Of a stretch of DNA of 44,149 nucleotides, positions 15,733-22,613 are shown piece after piece. Below the pieces are notes generated by a model, which was not told the DNA's origin, did no database searches, and was given only the letters and a program-made list of their open reading frames with translations. The stretch's first letter is position 1. Every line of letters begins with the position of its first letter. Origin of the DNA: Candidatus Poseidoniales archaeon (GTDB lineage: Archaea > Thermoplasmatota > Poseidoniia > Poseidoniales > Poseidoniaceae); contig QXYC01000006.1 of the NCBI GenBank assembly GCA_009887095.1, positions 1 to 44,149 of the forward strand. Reading direction: 5' to 3'. A program made the translations under genes and the position numbers.

Positions 15733-16431
15733 TCATCCGTGGTATCGAACGCGAGTTCGAACATTCTCAAGGCGTTGCAACACTTCTGAAGCAGTTGGAA
15801 CAGCCCCACCTGTCTGTTCCATGGGCGGTCCTTGGCGTTCCTCTTCAGCCGTGTAGCCAGCGAGCAAGGCCTCGATCGCACCATCGATATCGGGGTGCGA
15901 TGCTCCAAGAATTTCATCAACGACGTGTAAATCAATACCAAACCGCTCCACCTCATAATCGACCGCCGCAAGTCCAAAATCAATCAGCGTTGCATGCCCA
16001 TCTTCGTTGATTAGCACGTTGTTGGTGGAAAGGTCGCCATGTGTGATGGCAAGTCTGTGGACATTACGGATGGCTGCCCCAGTGCTTGCTAAGGCGGTTT
16101 GTTTGAACGAGGCAGGCAGGCCATCATCTCGAAGCACATCGATGAGAGGACGGCCGGGCATGTGTTGCATCACCATGATGCCAGCACTCGGGTCCAAGTC
16201 GTAAAGCGCGGGAACAGCAATCCCTGCTCGGTGCATTCGAACCATCAACCTCGCTTCGCTCATCATCCGACGATGACCGAGGCGATGATCCAAATCAGGG
16301 TGACGCCACGCCCGAGTCCGTCGTTGTTTCCGAACCGCAGGTCGGCCCAGCCATGTGCCTGCCCACACCTCTGCTTCCGCCCCGAGATGCAAACGCTCAC
16401 CGGCTTGGAAGACCATGTCAACGGGTTTCAT
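15733..16431 (-). CDS. bud32: KEOPS complex Ser/Thr kinase/ATPase Bud32
   Basis: A 232-residue small protein kinase of the KEOPS complex, which makes the t6A37 modification of ANN-decoding tRNAs with Kae1. It shows the lysine in VRKQRR (K35), the catalytic loop THGDLSTNNVL with D133 and N138, and DFGLA with D151. After the kinase core it has a 40-residue C-terminal extension ending RVRYHG. In many euryarchaea Bud32 is fused to Kae1; here it is free-standing and Kae1 is not in the window. It diverges from nadA with 70 bases between starts. Confidence 0.92.
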   Translation of the reverse strand: MKPVDMVFQAGERLHLGAEAEVWAGTWLGRPAVRKQRRTRAWRHPDLDHRLGHRRMMSEARLMVRMHRAGIAVPALYDLDPSAGIMVMQHMPGRPLIDVLRDDGLPASFKQTALASTGAAIRNVHRLAITHGDLSTNNVLINEDGHATLIDFGLAAVDYEVERFGIDLHVVDEILGASHPDIDGAIEALLAGYTAEEERQGPPMEQTGGAVPTASEVLQRLENVRTRVRYHG

Positions 16432-16501
16432 CGCTGGTTTATCAAATCTTTAGAAGTGGATTGATTCAAAAGGGAATACATTGTGGGCAATTTGAACGAC
16501 C

Positions 16502-17656
16502 ATGACTGTGTCACTCCCAATGTGCTCCGTTGATTTCATGGACACCTCGCTTTCGTCCGAGGAGCAAGCAATCGCCGATCGTATCAGCGAATTGAAAGTG
16601 CAACTGGGCGATGACTTGCTAATTCTCGGCCATCACTACCAGCGTGACAGCATTGTGATGCACGCTGACTTCCTCGGTGATTCATTCATGCTCAGCCAAA
16701 AGGCGGCTGATTCGAATGCGAAATACATCGTTTTCTGCGGCGTTCATTTTATGGCTGAATCAGCCGACATTCTCACAAACGATGAACAGCACGTCATCCT
16801 CCCAAACCTGCGCGCAGGATGTTCAATGGCTGACATGGCAACTTTGCCCGAAGTCGAAGTGGCTTGGAAGGAAATTCTTGAACAAACTGGGTTGGTGGAT
16901 CCAATCACTCGCCAAGACCCCGTTGAGTTGGCCCAGAATGATGATGCATACCTCGTTCCGGTCACGTACATGAACAGCAGTGCAGATCTCAAGGATTTTG
17001 TTGGTCGCCACGGAGGTATAGTTTGCACATCCACCAACGCAGCTGGTGCCCTACAATGGGCCTTTGACCGGGCCGGTGCAAACGGTTCAGTTCTCTTCTT
17101 CCCAGACCAGCACCTAGGAAGGAACACCGGAGCGGCAATGGGCATTGATGAATCCCTCATGCCAACTTGGACGCCAGGCATTGGCGCCATGGGTGAAATA
17201 TCGGGCAGCCGCATCATTCTCTGGCATGGTTTCTGCTCCGTCCATAAGCGCTTCACAGTCCCCCAAATCGTGGACTTCCGTACCCGTGAACCTGAGGGCA
17301 TTGTGGTGGTTCACCCTGAATGTCCGAAAGCGACGGTTGAGGCAAGCGATGCAAACGGTTCCACTCAGTTCATCAGGAACTTCGTTCAACAACAAGCCGC
17401 TGGCGCACGAATTGCCATCGGGACTGAAATCAACATGGTGGCAAGGCTTGCCCAAGAGCACCCCGACAAGCACATCGAGTGTTTGGACGAGGAAATATGC
17501 CCGTGTTCGACCATGTACATGATTCACCCTGCGTACTTGATGGACGTTCTCGAGCGAATCGTCGAGGGTGAAGTACCGAACAAAATCACCGTCCCAGCCT
17601 CGATTCAAGAAGGTTCACTGCTTGCACTTGAACGAATGCTGAGCATCAAGAAGTGA
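16502..17656 (+). CDS. nadA: Quinolinate synthase NadA
   Basis: A 384-residue [4Fe-4S] enzyme that condenses iminoaspartate with dihydroxyacetone phosphate to quinolinate in NAD synthesis. Motifs seen are ILGHHYQRDSIV, VFCGVHFMAESADIL (C79), RAGCSMADMA (C107), VCTSTNA, LFFPDQHLG, VVVHPECP and EEICPCSTMYMI; three of these cysteines hold the cluster. The start could be 16502 or the ATG at 16538 (MDTSLSSEEQ), as neither has a clear ribosome site. NadB and NadC are not in the window. The stop lies two bases from the stop of the convergent PAP2 gene. Confidence 0.95.
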   Translation: MTVSLPMCSVDFMDTSLSSEEQAIADRISELKVQLGDDLLILGHHYQRDSIVMHADFLGDSFMLSQKAADSNAKYIVFCGVHFMAESADILTNDEQHVILPNLRAGCSMADMATLPEVEVAWKEILEQTGLVDPITRQDPVELAQNDDAYLVPVTYMNSSADLKDFVGRHGGIVCTSTNAAGALQWAFDRAGANGSVLFFPDQHLGRNTGAAMGIDESLMPTWTPGIGAMGEISGSRIILWHGFCSVHKRFTVPQIVDFRTREPEGIVVVHPECPKATVEASDANGSTQFIRNFVQQQAAGARIAIGTEINMVARLAQEHPDKHIECLDEEICPCSTMYMIHPAYLMDVLERIVEGEVPNKITVPASIQEGSLLALERMLSIKK

Positions 17657-17658
17657 AC

Positions 17659-19752
17659 TTACTCCTCTTCCGTGCCCTCAATGGCATGGCTTCGTTCTGC
17701 TTGTCGCTGATAGGCGTAGATGAACGCCAGCAAAAAGGCAGCGAGCAATCCAATCTGCAAAAGGAGGTTCGAGTACACTGTTAATTCAGGCGTCCAACTG
17801 TGGATGTGCACTGTCACGACTCCAAATTCGTCTTCCTCAAAATACACCAAATGGTCCGTAAGCACTTGAGGACCAAACTGATTCAACTCATCAGAGGTGA
17901 GCAAAAGCGTTTGATTCTCTGTGAGGTTCAAGAATTGAATTTCTCCGTCCATGTACTTTGCTTGCGGCTTTGTCGGATCGAAGTGGTCACGGGTTGACCA
18001 TGCCAGAATTCCATTGTACATCGATGGGTCACTGACTCGATACTTCGGGTCACTTGCAAGCCATTGGCCATCATTGCTTCTGTTGTAGACCACCAAACGG
18101 TCGGTTGCGCTCACGTTTACCGTGGCTGCAAGGAAGGCTTCGTCAAACACGACGTCGACGATTGTTGCGTTGGGCATGTCGACAGGTGTTCCCCACTCCA
18201 TCAGCACTGCGTCTTGCTCTTCGGGGGCTGTGGCATTGATTTCCTTGATGGCGATGGATCCCATGGCGCCGATTCGTGCGAAGTGAACTGTCGTCGGGGC
18301 GTCTTCGTAAACAATGGCCAATTCGACTTGATTCACCGCGACATGAGCGATTGAACGCTGATTGAGTCCGAGGTTGATATCCACGCCATGAACGTCCATA
18401 GCGCTCAAGTTTCCATCGGAAAGCATCACAATGTACGCGCTTGTTGCCGACGAGGAAAGGTACACCTCCTCAGGTTGTGTGCTCTCTTTATTGAGGATGT
18501 TCGCATACCCGCTATCGGTTCTTTTCGTAAGGTCAAACACCATCAACGATGTTGAATTCGCCACGGCTAATCGGTTGCTTTCAACATCGAACGGAGTGCT
18601 CAGACTGATGCTTCCATTCAGCATTTCAACTGGATCGAGTTCGAGGTTGCTTAGATCGTGGACGAGCATGACCGCGCCAGAACTTCGGTTGTCAATGGTC
18701 ACCATCCACCCATCAGCCGCAGCCACTTCTTGCGGTGCTTCCACGCCACCAGCCGGGAGACTTTGGTGACTCAATTCCCATGTGATGACAGCAAAGAGGA
18801 CAATGAAAATAGCCAGCACCATTGTTCCAGTCTCCCTGCTTGTCGGTTCCCTGAATCGCTTGACAAGGCCGTCAATTCGATTCCAAACAATTCCAATGGC
18901 TTTCTTTGGTTCAGTGAGAACGGTGACGACTCGGGAGTTGATGGTGCGTTCATCGAAGATGGACCACCACCCCTCGGACGTGCGGCCAGCGAGTGAAACA
19001 GCCAAGCTCGCAACGAGCACACCGCCAATGATATCGATGAACCAATGAATGCCGAGGTAAATGATGGCGAAGGCCGTGACGGCAGTGTAAACGAACACCA
19101 ATGCTCTGTATTTGTTCCACCGTCGGTCCTCATCAAAGCGAGTTAAGCACAGCCACACGGCAAAAGGAATGCCAATGTGAAGGGAGGGGAATCCATTCGT
19201 GAACGGATCGATTCTGCGGAACCAGTCAGCTATTTCAGGCGTCAAATCATAGGCCAGGGTTTCCATGCCGGGGATGTAATCACCTGTGACTCGAACGTTG
19301 AAAAACAGGTAAAAGGGGATGGCAAGGATGTAGACCCATGCAATGGAAAGGGTCATTCTGTCTGCAATCCATCGGTCGTCGAAGAATGCAAAGTAGAAGA
19401 TGGAAACATAGCAGATGAACATGAACCCAGCAACATAGAAATGCGTCAAAGCAACGGTGAGCCACTCTGTTTTGAAGGCGATTTGAACATCGTACGCAAG
19501 GCTTCCTTCGACGGCGAAAATCCACGGCGTCATGTCAAGGCCCGTGTTGGCCATGATGATTCTGTCCAACTGGTCGAGGATGTCTTTTGAATTGTAAATA
19601 AGGAAGACAATCACAATGTGAATCCAGTATCGGCGGAAGAAATCAATGAAGGTGGGAAGGGTGATCTTCATCCACGGTTGCTTGAACACCGGCAACAACA
19701 GGACACCGAGCGCCAGTGCGCTGATTAACCATGTCAGGTAAATGCCGTCCAA
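17659..19752 (-). CDS. PAP2-type membrane phosphatase/transferase with C-terminal beta-rich domain
   Basis: A 697-residue membrane protein in two parts. Residues 1-255 form a PAP2-superfamily core with about six helices and motifs GFPSLHIG (187-194, H192) and LGIHWFIDIIGG (233-244, H236, D240). The long loops and these motifs resemble the inositol-phosphotransferase-like PAP2 branch that modifies lipids. After a linker and a further helix (about 310-330), residues 350-665 are beta-rich with repeated short strands (TSLMVFDLT, DRLVVYNRS), like a propeller, and probably face outside. A last helix (about 670-690) and an acidic tail end the protein. The start is TTG at 19752, supported by GGAGGTCA five bases upstream. 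Confidence 0.82.
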   Translation of the reverse strand: MDGIYLTWLISALALGVLLLPVFKQPWMKITLPTFIDFFRRYWIHIVIVFLIYNSKDILDQLDRIIMANTGLDMTPWIFAVEGSLAYDVQIAFKTEWLTVALTHFYVAGFMFICYVSIFYFAFFDDRWIADRMTLSIAWVYILAIPFYLFFNVRVTGDYIPGMETLAYDLTPEIADWFRRIDPFTNGFPSLHIGIPFAVWLCLTRFDEDRRWNKYRALVFVYTAVTAFAIIYLGIHWFIDIIGGVLVASLAVSLAGRTSEGWWSIFDERTINSRVVTVLTEPKKAIGIVWNRIDGLVKRFREPTSRETGTMVLAIFIVLFAVITWELSHQSLPAGGVEAPQEVAAADGWMVTIDNRSSGAVMLVHDLSNLELDPVEMLNGSISLSTPFDVESNRLAVANSTSLMVFDLTKRTDSGYANILNKESTQPEEVYLSSSATSAYIVMLSDGNLSAMDVHGVDINLGLNQRSIAHVAVNQVELAIVYEDAPTTVHFARIGAMGSIAIKEINATAPEEQDAVLMEWGTPVDMPNATIVDVVFDEAFLAATVNVSATDRLVVYNRSNDGQWLASDPKYRVSDPSMYNGILAWSTRDHFDPTKPQAKYMDGEIQFLNLTENQTLLLTSDELNQFGPQVLTDHLVYFEEDEFGVVTVHIHSWTPELTVYSNLLLQIGLLAAFLLAFIYAYQRQAERSHAIEGTEEE

Positions 19753-19756
19753 GTCT

Positions 19757-19764
19757 TGACCTCC
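19757..19764 (-). promoter_or_regulatory. Shine-Dalgarno site for the TTG-started PAP2 gene
   Basis: GGAGGTCA on the minus strand ends five bases before TTG 19752. No ATG or GTG lies in frame close by before the first membrane helix, so this site decides the start. Confidence 0.65.
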
Positions 19765-19835
19765 AACCCCTGCGGGGTTGTCATTGCCTCATCAAACCCT
19801 CGCCGAACTCCCCATGCTTTCATGGATTGTGGGTT

Positions 19836-20189
19836 TCACCAAGCGCCGTGGACGTAGGGCTTGCCATTGTCCGGGTCTCGGCGGTTGGCAATGTCCCAAA
19901 TTCGCTCAAAGCGGTAAATGCCACTTGAGCATCCAGTTGTCCATTCGAACCCAAGAGCGTAATTACCAACGGTGCGAACCTGTGGCTTTTCTTTTGGAAA
20001 GGCTTCGACTTGTCGACGGAGTGTTTTGCTCGACTCGTCTTCGTTGCGAAGCGGTGAGCATTTCGCACACGGGCACGCATGCCTCAAGTCGTCGTAGGTG
20101 ACGGTGAACTCTGCATCGGTGTCGTAGGTGAGCACGACATCAACATCCCTGCGCTCAAAGCGGGATAAGCGTGGCATTTCTTCACTCAT
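19836..20189 (-). CDS. DUF971 domain protein paired with the Mrp-type ATPase
   Basis: A 117-residue protein of the DUF971 family, which is also the N-terminal domain of gamma-butyrobetaine hydroxylases. It carries the family's metal-binding motif ACPCAKC (C39, C41, C44) and a fourth cysteine in TTGCSSGIYRF (C87). Conserved GNYALGFEW and HGAW-type end match the family. DUF971 genes often adjoin or fuse to Mrp/ApbC ATPases, which implies a role in iron-sulfur handling. It lies nine bases downstream of the mrp-like gene and starts at the ATG at 20189 behind GAGG. Confidence 0.82.
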   Translation of the reverse strand: MSEEMPRLSRFERRDVDVVLTYDTDAEFTVTYDDLRHACPCAKCSPLRNEDESSKTLRRQVEAFPKEKPQVRTVGNYALGFEWTTGCSSGIYRFERIWDIANRRDPDNGKPYVHGAW

Positions 20190-20198
20190 ATCATCGCC

Positions 20199-21206
20199 TC
20201 AAATAATTTCCAAACTTGGTTGGTCGGCATCAACAATTTGTTCTTGCAATGCTTTGACAACACCAGAGAATGCGATTGCAGATGGGCCTTCGGGTTCGCT
20301 CACAATTCGGTGAACTCCATCATCTCCGCCCCGGACAAACCCAGGATCGAACGGCAAGGCTCCCAAGAATGGAACGCCAAATTCCTCTGCAGTGGATTTT
20401 CCTCCGCCTTCCTTGAAGATGTCAATGGTGATTGCAAATTCGCCGTCGTTGTTGGTGGTGGCTTTGAGCGTCTTTCCTGCTGGGCCAGCGATTTGAACTT
20501 CGCTGTTTGGTGCAGCCTTTCCGTTGATTGTGTAGCCGCTCATGTTCTCGACAACGCCGAGAACCGGTACCTTCAGTGATTCTGAGAATGTGATTGACTT
20601 TCTGCTGTCGAGCAACGCGACGTCCTGTGGTGTCGTGACAATCACCATGCCATCAATGTCTGGGAGGGATTGCGCAACGGTGAGCGGCTCGTCAGAAGTA
20701 CCGGGGGGGAAATCGATGATCAAATAATCGAGGTCGCCCCATTCGACATCGCCGATGAATTGCTGAATAGCGCCGAGTTTGATTGGTCCCCGCCATACGA
20801 CTGGCGTGTCTTCGTTGTCCAAAAGAAACGCCATTGAGATGACCTTGACGCCGAGGTGGCCTTGAGCTGGATGGATTCGCCCAGATTCAACATGCAGACG
20901 ACGACCATCAAGCCCCATCATCTTCGGAACGTTTGGTCCGGTGATGTCAATATCGAGGATTCCGACTTTGAGTCCTTGTTGTGCCAATGCGAGCGCAAGG
21001 CCAGTGGAGACCGTCGACTTTCCAACACCCCCCTTTCCAGAAAGGACCATGACTTTGTGCTTGATTTTCTTACCAATTTCGGCCATGGACATCTTTCGCT
21101 TCATCTGAGCGTAAGCCTGTTCCATCTGCTTCTGTTCTTGAGGGGATGCTTCAGCAGGTGCTTCGCCGCTGTTTGCTCCGTGTTTGGTGACCGGGGAATC
21201 GGACAT
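20199..21206 (-). CDS. Mrp/NBP35/ApbC-type P-loop ATPase without cysteines
   Basis: A 335-residue MinD-like ATPase of the Mrp (Ind1/NBP35) family, normally an iron-sulfur cluster carrier. Deviant Walker A SGKGGVGKST (56-65), DIDITGPNVPKMMG, YLIIDFPPGTSDE (161-173), TTPQDVALLDSRKS and GVVENMSG (217-224) are intact. In the family the CPxC pair that holds the shared cluster follows ENMSG; here that place is taken by about 37 residues (226-262, TINGKAAPNSEVQIAG onward) before the normal EEFGVPFLGALPFDP. The whole protein contains no cysteine. An N-terminal extension (about 40 residues, Gln/Lys/Glu-rich) replaces the DUF59 domain of longer homologues. It starts at the ATG at 21206. Confidence 0.9.
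   Translation of the reverse strand: MSDSPVTKHGANSGEAPAEASPQEQKQMEQAYAQMKRKMSMAEIGKKIKHKVMVLSGKGGVGKSTVSTGLALALAQQGLKVGILDIDITGPNVPKMMGLDGRRLHVESGRIHPAQGHLGVKVISMAFLLDNEDTPVVWRGPIKLGAIQQFIGDVEWGDLDYLIIDFPPGTSDEPLTVAQSLPDIDGMVIVTTPQDVALLDSRKSITFSESLKVPVLGVVENMSGYTINGKAAPNSEVQIAGPAGKTLKATTNNDGEFAITIDIFKEGGGKSTAEEFGVPFLGALPFDPGFVRGGDDGVHRIVSEPEGPSAIAFSGVVKALQEQIVDADQPSLEII
20421..20531 (-). other. Insertion replacing the CPxC motif in the Mrp-type ATPase
   Basis: Residues 226-262 contain alternating hydrophobic and polar residues with Gly and Asn turns (SEVQIAGPAGKTLKATTNNDG, then EFAITIDIF). This resembles a small beta sandwich of the carboxypeptidase-regulatory or Ig-like kind. It interrupts the fold exactly where the cluster-binding cysteines are expected. 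Confidence 0.6.
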
Positions 21207-21254
21207 AATCAGTGGACTCAAAGGGGCTACTTCAATCCACCTTCCCAAAGCCCA

Positions 21255-21611
21255 TTACGAAAGCCTACGATCTGTGAGAGCATGAGTTGCCAGAGTCAAG
21301 AGCACAAACGCCGCACTGAGCAGGATGTTGAAGGTCTGTCCTGCGTATGCATACGCCAGACCGATGGCAAGTGGAATGCTAATCCAAGAACCAATCCTAT
21401 GGGCGAGCTTTCGAACCTCCAGATTTTCCTTTTTGAGCATCCACGAAAGGCACCATCCGAGAAGAAACGTCATGCAAGTGAGGGATGTTGCAATCACTCT
21501 GAACGCCAGGGTCCAATCCTTGGCTGCAGCGACAATGTGTGCAGCAAACAGGAGAGTGTACACAACGGCAGCAAACGCGACCGTTTTCGCAACCGACGCT
21601 CCCACCTTCAT
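21255..21611 (-). CDS. Unknown small four-helix membrane protein
   Basis: A 118-residue protein with four hydrophobic segments (about 8-28, 36-58, 72-90 and 95-110), short charged loops (KKENLEVRKLAHR) and two cysteines (in the second and third stretches of helix 2). I do not recognise the family. It lies 49 bases upstream of the Mrp-type gene on the same strand and may be the first gene of that operon. Confidence 0.65.
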   Translation of the reverse strand: MKVGASVAKTVAFAAVVYTLLFAAHIVAAAKDWTLAFRVIATSLTCMTFLLGWCLSWMLKKENLEVRKLAHRIGSWISIPLAIGLAYAYAGQTFNILLSAAFVLLTLATHALTDRRLS

Positions 21612-21653
21612 GATTGGACCACGCAGTAGGGGTTTGAGAACACTCCTCTTTAG

Positions 21654-21664
21654 ACTATAGAAAT
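21654..21664 (+). promoter_or_regulatory. TATA box of the arsenate-reductase-like gene
   Basis: ACTATAGAAAT lies about 35-40 bases before the ATG at 21697. It would start transcription near 21685 and leave a very short leader. Confidence 0.5.
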
Positions 21665-21696
21665 TTGCTTAATACTGTTGGCGGCATAGGGATACC

Positions 21697-22053
21697 ATGC
21701 GCCTCTTGTTTGTCTGTGTTGGGAACTCTTGCCGTTCACAGATGGCAGAAGGATTAGCCAAAGCGATGGGCCACCAAGCAGACTCGGCAGGAACCCACCC
21801 TGCCTCCGCCATCGCACCAAATGCGGTGACGGTTTTGGAGGCGCGAGGCATCGCTACCGAGGGAATGCAACCAAAGAGCGTTGACGGTTTTTCAGCCGAT
21901 GATTACGATCTTGTCATCTCAATGGGCTGCGGCGTGCAATGCCCCGTCATGCGAATTGATCATGATTGGGGACTTGAAGACCCCGTTGGTGGTCCGCTAT
22001 CGCTGTATGAGGCAACGGCAAATGAAATTCAACGGCGGCTAAATTTGCTGTGA
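21697..22053 (+). CDS. Low-molecular-weight phosphatase-fold arsenate reductase-like protein
   Basis: A 118-residue protein with the P-loop CVGNSCRS (C7 to R13, the C-X5-R signature) and the catalytic acid region EDPVGG (D95). MGCGVQCP (C78, C82) supplies the extra cysteines used by thioredoxin-coupled ArsC enzymes for the disulfide cascade. Plain tyrosine phosphatases of this fold usually lack that pair, so arsenate reductase is preferred. No arsenite exporter is nearby. The gene converges on the Alba gene with six bases between stops. Confidence 0.82.
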   Translation: MRLLFVCVGNSCRSQMAEGLAKAMGHQADSAGTHPASAIAPNAVTVLEARGIATEGMQPKSVDGFSADDYDLVISMGCGVQCPVMRIDHDWGLEDPVGGPLSLYEATANEIQRRLNLL

Positions 22054-22059
22054 ATTGAT

Positions 22060-22383
22060 TCACTCTTCTTCCTTTGCAGGGACGTCGCCCAGGCCATCAA
22101 GTTCGATGGTGAGGACACTGACCACTCGAGTTCGCTGTCCTTCTTGCTCAATCGTTTCCGAAGAACATGCGATGTTGCCAATGATTACTTCGCTCGGCAG
22201 TCCTTGTGCAATGATTCCATTTCTTCGGCGGCAGACTTCTGCGACATCGACCGCTCGGCCGATCGTTGCCCCTCTTGCCACAAGCTGAACGCGTCGCTCA
22301 CCTTCTTCCATGGCCATGACAACCGCTCTGACATAGGCGTGAAGTGGTTTTTTTCCGATAAAAATCGTTCTTCTGTCGCTCAA
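22060..22383 (-). CDS. alba: Chromatin protein Alba
   Basis: A 107-residue DNA/RNA-binding protein that coats archaeal chromatin as dimers. IFIGKKPLHAYVRAVVMAM holds the two adjacent lysines at the usual acetylation and DNA-contact site (near residue 11). VQLVARGATIGRAVDVAEVCRR is the core helix, and an acidic C-terminus (PAKEEE) follows. The start appears to be TTG at 22383, preceded by GAGGGA with six bases spacing. No ATG lies in frame in the right place. The final helix and tail are slightly longer than in Sulfolobus Alba. Confidence 0.9.
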   Translation of the reverse strand: MSDRRTIFIGKKPLHAYVRAVVMAMEEGERRVQLVARGATIGRAVDVAEVCRRRNGIIAQGLPSEVIIGNIACSSETIEQEGQRTRVVSVLTIELDGLGDVPAKEEE

Positions 22384-22482
22384 ATCAGTCCCTCTTCGGC
22401 CTTCCTTGGAGGAGGCATTGCATAATCATTGGGCCGCCTTTGAACACATTGATTTGACGAAAATGGCTTGCAGTGTGTCGGA

Positions 22483-22557
22483 TGGTGCGAGCGCCGGGAC
22501 TCGAACCCGGGTTCAAGCGTTGGCAACGCTCGGTGATAACCACTACACTACGCTCGC
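22483..22557 (-). tRNA. tRNA-Gly (anticodon GCC), CCA encoded
   Basis: The minus strand folds as a full cloverleaf: 7-bp acceptor stem GCGAGCG/CGCTCGC, anticodon stem GAGCG/CGCTT with loop TTGCCAA (anticodon GCC, reading GGC and GGU), and a T-arm with GTTCGAGTC. The discriminator base is A at 22486 and CCA follows at 22485-22483, so the 3' end is genome-encoded. No intron is present. Confidence 0.95.
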
Positions 22558-22580
22558 AGGGTTATCCGTTCCACTGAGCA

Positions 22581-22592
22581 GGGGTATAAACC
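22581..22592 (-). promoter_or_regulatory. TATA box of tRNA-Gly(GCC)
   Basis: GGTTTATACCCC on the minus strand is centred about 29 bases before the tRNA 5' end at 22557. This is the spacing expected if transcription starts at or just before the mature end. Confidence 0.6.
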
Positions 22593-22613
22593 GTTATCGG
22601 CCAATGAGCATGC

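Noticed and set aside
20856-21629. 257-codon plus-strand frame across the Mrp-type ATPase and the small membrane protein
   Set aside because: It crosses two genes in antisense, and one of them has unmistakable ATPase motifs.
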